Positions 8,258 to 15,547 of a stretch of DNA of 64,000 nucleotides are shown here, in pieces. Location of the stretch: NCBI RefSeq assembly GCF_029714185.1, contig NZ_CP121671.1:4030001-4094000 (forward strand). Reading direction: 5' to 3'. Origin of the DNA: Halobacillus naozhouensis. Its GTDB lineage: Bacteria; Bacillota; Bacilli; Bacillales; Halobacillaceae. The notes beneath the pieces were generated by a model. That model saw nothing but the letters and a program-made list of their open reading frames with translations, was not told where the DNA came from and ran no database searches. The translations under genes and the position numbers were made by a program. Within the stretch, counting starts at the first letter, position 1, and every line of letters starts with the position of its first letter.

Positions 8258-8395
8258 GAACACAAATTTGTTTTCTTGCAATCTTTTTTGCACGCATGTT
8301 GTTTCATCAGTTTGTATTCGCTTTTGTACACATGTAAACTTATTTGTACTCAAAATGTATTCATATTGTTTTCATGTAAACTTATTTGTGTGCAC
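8258..8395 (-). repeat. Phased direct-repeat array upstream of the ParM-like gene (candidate centromere)
   Basis: A 17-base sequence CATGTAAACTTATTTGT occurs exactly twice (8331-8347, 8373-8389). Read on the minus strand, the whole stretch contains about a dozen degenerate RCAAA/RCATG motifs. Most are 11-13 bases apart, three intervals are 8. Examples are TACAAATAAG, TACAAAAGCG, TACAAACTGA and TGCAAAAAAG. Plasmid R1 parC is built of 11-bp direct repeats upstream of parM, so a centromere/operator role is a reasonable inference. The rest of 8137-8570 holds the operon leader, the inverted repeat at 8397-8425 and the rlmI terminator. Confidence 0.55.
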
Positions 8396-8396
8396 T

Positions 8397-8425
8397 TCAA
8401 TAATGGATGAGCTTTCCATTATTGA
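8397..8425. repeat. Perfect 11-bp inverted repeat next to the phased array
   Basis: Arms TCAATAATGGA (8397-8407) and TCCATTATTGA (8415-8425) with a 7-base spacer. There is no T tract on either side. It abuts the phased repeats on the side away from the actin-like gene, so it may be part of the same protein-binding region. Confidence 0.5.
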
Positions 8426-8449
8426 TGAACAGCACTAACTGATTTGTCC

Positions 8450-8501
8450 CCATAAATAAAAGAGCAGCCAACTCTTGCTTTTCTGCAAGTTAAGCTGCTC
8501 T
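8450..8501 (-). terminator. Intrinsic terminator of the rlmI-like gene
   Basis: An outer stem AGAGCAGC (8461-8468) with GCTGCTCT (8494-8501), plus an inner CTTGC/GCAAG stem. On the minus strand it is followed by TTTTATTTAT. Confidence 0.8.
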
Positions 8502-8570
8502 AATCATAAAATTGGAGACAGAGAACCACTAGATTATTTCTTAATAATAGATTTTATTAAGAGGTCCTCA

Positions 8571-9767
8571 TCACCTCTTCTTTTGAATAAACAGGACTTT
8601 AAGGTAATTACCTTCTTTAAATTGCGATATAGTTTTAAAGTCCTCCGGGAGGGAGTATTCTTCAAGTATCTGATAACTCATAGCGGATTCCTTAAAGGCT
8701 TGGTCAACAAAGGATTTGAACTTCTTCATATTAAATTTACTGCAATTTGTGGAGGCAACAATTACACCCTTGTCCTCCGTAATTGAAATCGTTTCTGTGA
8801 GGAGGCTGGTATAGTCCTTCTCTGCACGAAAGGTGAATTTTTTGGAGCGTGCAAAGCTTGGTGGGTCAAGGATGACCAGATCAAACGATTTATTTTTCCT
8901 TTTGGCATACTTAAAATACTTAAATACATCATCGACAATTATATCGTGTGCCTCATAATCAATACCATTTAAACTAAAGTTCTCAATCGTTTTCGCATAA
9001 CTTCGGTTTGCTAAATCGACACTTGTTGTTTGGGAAGCACCTCCTAATGAAGCAAATAAAGAGAATGCACCGGTATAGGAAAACGTGTTAAGTACATTTT
9101 TTCCATAGGCGTATTGATCCTTTATGGTGCGTCTGACCTCTCGCTGATCAAGAAATACCCCCACCATGGCTCCTTCGTTTAGATAGACAGCAAAATTCAC
9201 GCCATTTTCCTTCACGATGATAGGGAAGTCACCGCGCTCCCCTTTCACAAATTCGTCTTCCTCAATATACTGGCCTTGCTTACCAAAGCGTTTCTTTTGA
9301 TAGATAGCTTTATATTCAACGTTTTGCTCTAAGGAACTGATCAAATGGTCGCTAAAGGAATAGGCCCCTTCGCTATACCAGTTAATTAAGTAATATCCGT
9401 CAAAGTAATCAATGGTAAGGCCGCCAATGCCATCTCCTTCTCCATTGAAAACCCGGAATGCAGTTGTTTCCTCATCCTGGTACAGGTTATTTCGATTTTT
9501 GACTGCCTTCTTCAACTTCTTATCAAAAAAGCTGGCATCGATAAGTTCTGATTCGTTGTGGCTGATCACCCAGCCATAGCCTTTGTTTTGTTTACCATAA
9601 TAACCTTTTCCGATAAATTGACCTTTTTCATCAATAAGCTTCATGATCGTGCCTTCTACTCGCAGATTCTTAGAAGCAATGATTGCTTCCTTATGGATTA
9701 ACGGATAGCCTTTTCTATATTTTTCTGCATACCTATTGCGTACTGTTACATTTATTTCATTAACCAT
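8571..9767 (-). CDS. Class I SAM-dependent rRNA methyltransferase, RlmI/YwbD type
   Basis: Probable 23S rRNA (cytosine-C5) methyltransferase of the RlmI family, 398 residues. An N-terminal PUA-like RNA-binding region (about 1-80) is followed by the RlmI-type middle domain and a Rossmann methyltransferase. SAM motif I reads FSYTGAFS (229-236), motif IV is DPPSF (301-305), and NCSKF at 341-345 supplies a catalytic Cys, as expected for m5C enzymes. E. coli RlmI modifies C1962. The site in this host is inferred by homology. ATG 9767 lies six bases after AGGAG. It is monocistronic with a strong terminator. B. subtilis YwbD is the likely orthologue. Confidence 0.88.
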   Translation of the reverse strand: MVNEINVTVRNRYAEKYRKGYPLIHKEAIIASKNLRVEGTIMKLIDEKGQFIGKGYYGKQNKGYGWVISHNESELIDASFFDKKLKKAVKNRNNLYQDEETTAFRVFNGEGDGIGGLTIDYFDGYYLINWYSEGAYSFSDHLISSLEQNVEYKAIYQKKRFGKQGQYIEEDEFVKGERGDFPIIVKENGVNFAVYLNEGAMVGVFLDQREVRRTIKDQYAYGKNVLNTFSYTGAFSLFASLGGASQTTSVDLANRSYAKTIENFSLNGIDYEAHDIIVDDVFKYFKYAKRKNKSFDLVILDPPSFARSKKFTFRAEKDYTSLLTETISITEDKGVIVASTNCSKFNMKKFKSFVDQAFKESAMSYQILEEYSLPEDFKTISQFKEGNYLKVLFIQKKR

Positions 9768-9918
9768 TCCATTCTCCTGCCCTTTCGTGAGAAGTTATAC
9801 CTTCTAACATATCACAAAATCGTATGACCGCCTAATAGATGGATATACTTGTCCTTTATCCCTGATACATAATCCTTTACAAGAGCTTCAGTTTCTTATA
9901 AGATAGCCTTTATGCACA

Positions 9919-9938
9919 TTACTTACCTAGGTAAATAA
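9919..9938 (+). promoter_or_regulatory. Palindromic MarR-type operator candidate
   Basis: TTACCTAGGTAA (9923-9934) is a perfect 12-bp palindrome that extends to TTA-N-12 bp-N-TAA over 20 bases. It lies 16 bases before the marR-like start, where MarR proteins usually bind to repress their own operon. Confidence 0.6.
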
Positions 9939-9953
9939 TTGGAGGGAAGGTAA

Positions 9954-10370
9954 TTGGATTGTTCTAACCATCATCTGTTACACCTTTTAAACCAGCAAGT
10001 TCGCATATTGAATAAACAGATTAACGACAAGCTAAAAGATTTTGGCTTATATACATCACAATGGTCCGTTCTCTATTGTCTTTACAAAAATGGACCAATG
10101 ACACAAACAGCCATTTGGCAATATTTAAACGTTGAAGCACCTACGGTTACTCGAACGCTGACCCGTTTAGAGGAGAAAGGCTGGATTACTCGAAAGCCAG
10201 GAGTGGATAGACGAGCGCGTATCATCCAGATTAACGAGTCTTCCTTTGATCAAGTAGCAGACTTGGCTGATATCATCAGAACATATGAAGATGAGGAACT
10301 TCTTGGGTTAACAAAAGAGGAGGAACACCAATTAAGGTCGCTTTTAAACAGACTTGGAACCAAGGAGTGA
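9954..10370 (+). CDS. MarR family transcriptional regulator
   Basis: A 138-residue winged-helix regulator. The recognition-helix region reads VEAPTVTRTLTRLEEKGWITR (around residues 62-82), followed by the wing PGVDRRARIIQI, the canonical MarR DxRxR motif. It starts with TTG at 9954, eight bases after GGAGG; no ATG is available near. An unusual cluster of Cys/His at the start (DCSNHHLLHLL) could host a ligand or metal. It is cotranscribed with the MFS exporter, whose start lies 10 bases after this stop. The palindrome at 9919-9938 suggests autoregulation of the pair. MarR/MFS pairs of this kind usually control drug or toxic-compound efflux. Confidence 0.9.
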   Translation: MDCSNHHLLHLLNQQVRILNKQINDKLKDFGLYTSQWSVLYCLYKNGPMTQTAIWQYLNVEAPTVTRTLTRLEEKGWITRKPGVDRRARIIQINESSFDQVADLADIIRTYEDEELLGLTKEEEHQLRSLLNRLGTKE

Positions 10371-10380
10371 TCGAACAACT

Positions 10381-11586
10381 ATGACAAACAAAAAAAATCC
10401 AATTTGGACAAAAAGCTTTGTAAGTATTTCCTTAACCCAGTTCGTCGTATTTATTACGTTTTACACGTTACTAACCACATTACCTATTCATGTCATCATC
10501 AACATGGGAGGAAATGAAGCACAGGGCGGACTGCTTGCGACAATAATGCTAGTTGCTGCCATCCTTGTCAGGCCATTTTCAGGAAAAATACTTGAACGCA
10601 CCGGTAAAAAGAATGCCCTCATGATGTCAGTCTTCATATTTGCTGTTACTACCTTTTTATATATGTGGATTACTCAGTACGAAGCTTTGCTAGCATTAAG
10701 GTTTTTCCATGGACTATCCTTTGGAATACTAACTACGGCGACGGGAGCCATTGCAGCAGATGTAATTCCTCCTGAGCGGCGTGGTGAAGGACTTGGGTAT
10801 TTTGCTATGGCCATGAATATCGCAGTGGTTGTAGGACCATTTATCGGTTTGTCCCTGCTGCAATTTACTACATTCCAAACCGTTTTTCTAACTTTAAGCT
10901 TATCCATGTTACTTGGCGTTATTTCCTCGTGGATCGTATATGTGCCGCAGCAAGCTGAGGAAATCCCTGCTCCAGTTAGAAAAAGGTTATCATTACACGA
11001 TCTATTTGAAGTTAAAGCCCTGCCCATTGCAGCAATAAGTGGTCTCACTGGTTTTGCCTACTCTGGCATTCTGTCATTTATTTCTTTATACGCTAATTCT
11101 TTGGGCTTAGCGGCCATATCCAGTTACTTTTTTGTCGTATTTGCCTTCTTAATGATTTTATCCCGACCTTATTTGGGGCGTGCTTTTGACGTACGAGGAC
11201 CAAGCTTTGTCATTCTGCCCTGTTTAGTTATCTTTGCTATTGGACTCGTAAGCTTGAGCTTTACACAATCTGCGTGGGGTTTATTGATTTCAGCTGGATT
11301 AATTGGACTGGGTTATGGCTCATTATTGCCAAGTTTTCAGACGATGGCCGTCCAATCAGCCTCTAAACACCGAAGCGGACATGCTACGGCTACGTTTTTC
11401 ACCCTATATGACACAGGGATAGCCGTTGGGTCTTATGTGTTAGGTCTGCTTATCACCTTTGCCAGCTTCTCAACTCTCTATATCATGAGTGCAGCTGTTG
11501 TTTTAATGGTGGCTGGGTTGTTCTATTTCTATCAATCTAAGCGTCATCGAGGTCCACAAGAGGAACGTACTACCATGAATGCATAG
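10381..11586 (+). CDS. MFS transporter (probable drug/small-molecule exporter)
   Basis: A 401-residue major facilitator with about 12 transmembrane helices. The loop 2-3 motif appears as RPFSGKILERTGKK (about 62-75) and the motif C-like region as AMNIAVVVGPFIG (about 138). A second-half loop 8-9 equivalent reads RPYLGRAFDVRG. ATG 10381 was chosen because AAGGAG (10362-10367) serves it; an in-frame upstream TTG would lie within marR. It resembles YfkF/YttB-type exporters of Bacillus, but the substrate is unknown. Cotranscription with the MarR regulator suggests induction by its own substrate. Confidence 0.88.
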   Translation: MTNKKNPIWTKSFVSISLTQFVVFITFYTLLTTLPIHVIINMGGNEAQGGLLATIMLVAAILVRPFSGKILERTGKKNALMMSVFIFAVTTFLYMWITQYEALLALRFFHGLSFGILTTATGAIAADVIPPERRGEGLGYFAMAMNIAVVVGPFIGLSLLQFTTFQTVFLTLSLSMLLGVISSWIVYVPQQAEEIPAPVRKRLSLHDLFEVKALPIAAISGLTGFAYSGILSFISLYANSLGLAAISSYFFVVFAFLMILSRPYLGRAFDVRGPSFVILPCLVIFAIGLVSLSFTQSAWGLLISAGLIGLGYGSLLPSFQTMAVQSASKHRSGHATATFFTLYDTGIAVGSYVLGLLITFASFSTLYIMSAAVVLMVAGLFYFYQSKRHRGPQEERTTMNA

Positions 11587-11715
11587 CGGGAGACTTAAGC
11601 TGTCCAGCTTTGGGCTGCTATTCTGCTTCGAGTGGTTCGAAAGAGATTTCCCACGATGGAAAAAGGGTATACCTTTAGAAATAGAATCTTATAAATAGTA
11701 GGGAAGGTGATTGTG

Positions 11716-12069
11716 ATGTCAATCGTACTTCATAGAATTTACGACGAAGAGAAGCCTACAGGAGGTCATCGGATCCTAGTCGATCGTGTGTGGCCGAGAG
11801 GAATATCTAAAGAGGATGCCGACCTTGATCAATGGATGAAAGGAATAGCACCAAGCTCCTCCTTAAGAAAATGGTTTGCTCATGACCCTGATAAATTTGA
11901 TGAATTTAAGCAATCGTATAAACAAGAGATTGAGCAAAGTTCTGAACGTCAGGATAAGCTGAAGGAGTTAAAGGAATTGGCAACGAATGAACGGCTTGTT
12001 CTCCTGTTCGCAGCTAAGGAGACGAAGTATAATCATGCTGTTGTTCTTAAAGAATTAATTGAGAATTAA
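11716..12069 (+). CDS. DUF488 family protein (YeaO-like)
   Basis: A 117-residue cytoplasmic protein of the DUF488/YeaO family. The family hallmark RILVDRVWPRGISKEDADLD occurs at residues 17-36 and FAHDPDKFDEFKQSY at about 53-67; the end LFAAKETKYNHAVVLKELI is also typical. Its biochemical role is not known. ATG 11716 follows GGGAAGGTGATT; an in-frame GTG at 11707 lies within that site. The next gene, a 44-codon ORF, starts 20 bases downstream and shares the terminator, so the two probably form an operon. Confidence 0.88.
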   Translation: MSIVLHRIYDEEKPTGGHRILVDRVWPRGISKEDADLDQWMKGIAPSSSLRKWFAHDPDKFDEFKQSYKQEIEQSSERQDKLKELKELATNERLVLLFAAKETKYNHAVVLKELIEN

Positions 12070-12089
12070 TAATAGAGGATGGTGTACCC

Positions 12090-12224
12090 ATGAAAGAACA
12101 TGTAGGCCAGTGCTCCCTATGCAAGAAGGAAATTTATTGCCTAGATGGATTTCTAGATGGTGTAGTATCTGAAGATAAAACCCTTTATTGTTTTAAATGT
12201 GCAGCCAAACAAGAAGAATCCTAA
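12090..12224 (+). CDS. 44-residue protein with two CxxC pairs (probable zinc-binding)
   Basis: A short reading frame with ATG 12090 and TAA 12222-12224. It has CSLC at residues 8-11 and CFKC at about 33-36, the spacing of a small treble-clef or zinc-ribbon finger. The centre is acidic and uncharged overall. An AGAGGATGG stretch before the ATG is a plausible ribosome binding site. It follows the DUF488 gene by 20 bases and is directly followed by a strong terminator, which supports it being a real last gene of the operon. No family is recognised. Confidence 0.6.
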   Translation: MKEHVGQCSLCKKEIYCLDGFLDGVVSEDKTLYCFKCAAKQEES

Positions 12225-12226
12225 GG

Positions 12227-12269
12227 AGTGAGGCAGCCTCTCATAAATAGAGTGGCTGCCTCACTTTTT
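12227..12269 (+). terminator. Intrinsic terminator of the DUF488 operon
   Basis: A perfect 12-bp stem AGTGAGGCAGCC/GGCTGCCTCACT with T5 on the plus side. The convergent dipeptidase gene ends two bases beyond. Confidence 0.92.
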
Positions 12270-12270
12270 A

Positions 12271-13620
12271 CTAGAGCTTATATAAGTACTCGCAAACGGT
12301 CTCGATTCCTTTTGTGAAATTATCGATGTAAAAGTGTTCGTTTGGTGCATGGAGGTTTTCCGATGGAAGCCCAAACCCCATCAACACCACAGGAGTATCA
12401 AGAACTCTTCCAAACACTTCGACGATTGGAATGGACCCACCCTCTTTCGGGAACATCGGACGAACACCATACACTTTCTCATAGGCATCAGCAGCTTTTT
12501 GAAGCATGGCTTCCTGAGAATTCAGGGAAACAGGCTTAGCCTGGATCAGAGTTTCCGTTGTAATATGACTTCCTTCTTGCTTGTGTTTTTCCAAATGCTG
12601 TTTAATCCGCTCATAGATAGTTTGAGGATCCTGCATTCCCACCAGCCGACAGCTAATCTTCGCACTGGCTTCACTAGGGACAATTGTTTTAACCCCTTCT
12701 CCTTGAAATCCTCCAGTGACCCCATTTATTTCTAGAGTTGGGCGAATTCCGGTTCGTTCTTTAAAGGTAAATCCTTCTTCTCCGTACAAATGGTCTAACC
12801 CTAATTCCTCTTTTGTGTGTTCCTCATTAAAGGGAATGGCTGCAACTTCTTTCCTAAGCTGGTCTGTTAACGTCGGAACCCCTACATAAAAGTTCTCCAC
12901 GGTGATCCTTCCCCCTTCATCATGAAGGGAGTCTAGAATATGTACGAGCGAATGAATTGCATTTGGTACCCCACCGCCGTACGAGCCAGACTGCAAATCA
13001 GTATTCGCAGTCCTGACGTTAACGGTCATGGCAAGTGCTCCTCTTAATGAGGTGCATATTGCCGGCTGGCCTTTTTCAATAAAAGAAGTATCGGAAATGA
13101 GTACAGCATCTGCAGAGAGCTTCTCGGCATTCTCATGTATGAAAGGAGCCAGACTTGGGCTTGCTATTTCTTCCTCGCCTTCAATGCAAAATTTTACGTT
13201 AACGGGAAGTGACCCATGTTCAGCCATCAGTAATTCCAACGCTTTTATATGAATAAACAACTGACCTTTATCATCAGTAGCCCCTCGAGCGTAGATTTTA
13301 CCCTCTCTAATAGTCGGGTTAAAAGGCTCTGATTCCCAAAGTTCAAGAGGGTCAGCGGGCTGGACATCATAATGACCATAAATAAGAACTGTAGGTTTAC
13401 CCTGAGCATGCAGCCAGTCTCCATAAACGATCGGATGACCATTAGTTTCTAAAATATTAACATTCTCCATTCCTATTTCCTGAAGAGCATTGACCACCCA
13501 ATCCGCCCCTTTACGAACATCCTCGCGATGCTCCGATAAGGAAGAAATACTCGGAATCCTTAAAAAATCTTTTAATTCTTCTAGAAATCTATCTTTTTGC
13601 AGATGAATATGTTCTCTCAT
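12271..13620 (-). CDS. M20 family dipeptidase
   Basis: A 449-residue zinc metallopeptidase of the M20 (ArgE/DapE/CPG2) family, dipeptidase subgroup, probably cytosolic. Metal/catalytic motifs: YGHYDVQPADP (His and Asp, about 80-90), ARGATDDKGQ (metal-bridging Asp, about 111-120) and EGEEEIASP (general base Glu and metal ligand Glu, about 146-154). The His of HAPNEHF near the C-terminus is the last ligand. The start was set at ATG 13620, which follows GGAGG. The open frame extends 23 codons further but with no ribosome binding site. The exact peptide substrates are unknown. Confidence 0.9.
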   Translation of the reverse strand: MREHIHLQKDRFLEELKDFLRIPSISSLSEHREDVRKGADWVVNALQEIGMENVNILETNGHPIVYGDWLHAQGKPTVLIYGHYDVQPADPLELWESEPFNPTIREGKIYARGATDDKGQLFIHIKALELLMAEHGSLPVNVKFCIEGEEEIASPSLAPFIHENAEKLSADAVLISDTSFIEKGQPAICTSLRGALAMTVNVRTANTDLQSGSYGGGVPNAIHSLVHILDSLHDEGGRITVENFYVGVPTLTDQLRKEVAAIPFNEEHTKEELGLDHLYGEEGFTFKERTGIRPTLEINGVTGGFQGEGVKTIVPSEASAKISCRLVGMQDPQTIYERIKQHLEKHKQEGSHITTETLIQAKPVSLNSQEAMLQKAADAYEKVYGVRPMFPKEGGSIPIVEVFGRVLDTPVVLMGFGLPSENLHAPNEHFYIDNFTKGIETVCEYLYKL

Positions 13621-13764
13621 ATAAAAACCTCCGAAATGTTTATTTATCTGTATTATAATGGAGTTCAACAGCAATTTACAAAATTTCACTAGTATAAATA
13701 ACTTGAAATTCAGTTAATTTCGTAATAGTTTTAAAGTTCACACACTTATTAAGGAGGGTAACCT

Positions 13765-15405
13765 ATGAAATATGCAATTTCTCATTGGTGGAATGATATG
13801 TGGAAACTTCACCAGCAAGCAAAAGATTTATTGAGTTTTTTTGCAAGCGGAAACACAAATGCCTCTGTGGATAAGAAGAATTCACAAGCTGAACATAATG
13901 GTGATGATGAGCCGCCCGTAAGCTATAAGTCTAGTCAAAAAGTAGGTCTATGGCTCGGCCCGTTATTATTTGTTCTTACGATGATCTTTTTCAACCCTGA
14001 ATCTTTATCGAGTGAAGGACAGGCTATCCTGGCTTCAACTATATGGATCGCAACCTGGTGGATTAGCGAGGCTGTTCCGATTCCTGTTACTTCGCTATTG
14101 CCGATCGTGTTGTTCCCGGTTACTGGTGGCTTAGACCTTGATACCACGACCTCATCCTACGGATCTGATACTATATTTTTATTTATGGGTGGATTTATTA
14201 TTGCGCTGGCAATGGAACGCTGGAACCTGCATAAGCGGATCGCACTCAGTATCATCGCCGCGATTGGAACCAATACGGAGCGTATCATCCTCGGCTTCAT
14301 GGTTGCTACTGGTTTTTTATCCATGTGGATCTCGAATACAGCTACGGCCATGATGATGGTCCCAATTGGCCTCGCGATTATTTATCAAGTGGCTGACTCT
14401 CTCAAAAATGACCCCATTGATACCTCTAAAGAGAATTTCAACTTTGGTAAAGCTCTTATGCTTGGTATCGCTTATTCTGCATCAATCGGGGGACTTGGAA
14501 CGTTAATCGGTACTCCACCTAACACCATATTTGCGGGCACAATTGACGAACTTTATGGCATTGATATTTCCTTTGCCCGCTGGATGTTATTTGGTGTCCC
14601 GATTGCCATCATCTTATTAGCTATTGCGTGGGTGTACCTCGTGAAAATCGCATATCCAATGAAGTTAAAAGAAATTCCTGGAGGCCGCAAAGTTATTTCT
14701 GATGAACGGAAGGCTCTTGGGAACATGAGTTACGAGGAGAAGGCAGTCATGACCGTATTTGTTATCACTGCTTTAGCCTGGATTTCACGCTCATTTATTC
14801 TAGCCAATTTCATACCAGGGATTGATGACGCGATAATTGCCATCGCTGCTTCCATTGTCCTATTTATCATTCCTGCTCGAAATAAGAATGCCAAAGCCTT
14901 AATGAACTGGGATACTGCCAAGGAACTGCCATGGGGGATCCTCTTACTGTTCGGTGGTGGATTGGCTATTGCAGCAGGCTTTAGAGACTCGGGACTGGCG
15001 CAATGGATTGGAGAGCAGCTCACTGTTTTAGAAGGGATATCATTCTTTATCATCCTGCTTGCAGTGATTACTTTAGTTATTTTCTTAACAGAAATTACAT
15101 CAAATACGGCAACAGCAACCATGATGTTTCCTATTATGGCATCGCTTGCTGCAGCGATTAATGTACACCCTTATAGTTTGATGATAGCAGCCGGCGTAGC
15201 CGCATCATGTGCATTTATGCTTCCTGTTGCTACACCTCCTAACGCGGTGGTGTTCGGTTCAGGTTATCTCAGGATTCCTGATATGGCTAAGGCGGGGTTC
15301 TGGCTAAACCTCATATCCATATTCATCTTAGCCATAGCTGTATATTTCTTAATTCCACTAGTGTGGGGAATCACCTTAACTGAATTCCCTAGTAATCTGC
15401 GATAA
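13765..15405 (+). CDS. DASS/SLC13 family sodium:dicarboxylate (anion) symporter
   Basis: A 546-residue divalent anion:Na+ symporter (DASS, SLC13; SdcS/CitT-like). A hydrophilic N-terminus of about 55 residues precedes about 12 membrane segments. Both SNT sodium-site motifs are visible, SNTATAMMMVP (about 191) and SNTATATMMFP (about 448). Each is followed later by a Pro-rich substrate loop, GTPPNTIF (about 249) and ATPPNAVVF (about 489). Likely substrates are succinate, malate or fumarate, but sulfate carriers share the fold. ATG 13765 follows AAGGAGGG. It is monocistronic with a very strong terminator. Confidence 0.9.
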   Translation: MKYAISHWWNDMWKLHQQAKDLLSFFASGNTNASVDKKNSQAEHNGDDEPPVSYKSSQKVGLWLGPLLFVLTMIFFNPESLSSEGQAILASTIWIATWWISEAVPIPVTSLLPIVLFPVTGGLDLDTTTSSYGSDTIFLFMGGFIIALAMERWNLHKRIALSIIAAIGTNTERIILGFMVATGFLSMWISNTATAMMMVPIGLAIIYQVADSLKNDPIDTSKENFNFGKALMLGIAYSASIGGLGTLIGTPPNTIFAGTIDELYGIDISFARWMLFGVPIAIILLAIAWVYLVKIAYPMKLKEIPGGRKVISDERKALGNMSYEEKAVMTVFVITALAWISRSFILANFIPGIDDAIIAIAASIVLFIIPARNKNAKALMNWDTAKELPWGILLLFGGGLAIAAGFRDSGLAQWIGEQLTVLEGISFFIILLAVITLVIFLTEITSNTATATMMFPIMASLAAAINVHPYSLMIAAGVAASCAFMLPVATPPNAVVFGSGYLRIPDMAKAGFWLNLISIFILAIAVYFLIPLVWGITLTEFPSNLR

Positions 15406-15447
15406 CACAAACAAGCTAAGGGGATTAATTGGATATTCATACAAATT

Positions 15448-15495
15448 AACCCACCTCAGGTCATCCAGAATATGGATGACCTGAGGTGGGTTTTT
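15448..15495 (+). terminator. Long hairpin terminator after the DASS gene (copy 1 of a repeated palindrome)
   Basis: A 19-bp perfect stem (15448-15466 with 15474-15492) and a 7-base loop are followed by T residues. The 16-base core CCACCTCAGGTCATCC and its complement recur at 17215-17252, on the other side of the BCCT gene. Confidence 0.9.
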
Positions 15496-15504
15496 CTGAC
15501 ATGA

Positions 15505-15540
15505 AACATAAACAAACCCTGATCCTGCAGAATCAGGGTT
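15505..15540 (-). terminator. Intrinsic terminator of the BCCT gene
   Basis: A 9-bp stem AACCCTGAT/ATCAGGGTT with an 8-base loop. On the minus strand it runs into TGTTTATGTTT. Confidence 0.7.
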
Positions 15541-15547
15541 TTAGTAT

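Noticed and set aside
8226..8438. 70-codon open frame inside the repeat array
   Set aside because: Its residues merely translate the repeats, there is no ribosome binding site, and the region is better explained as a protein-binding array.
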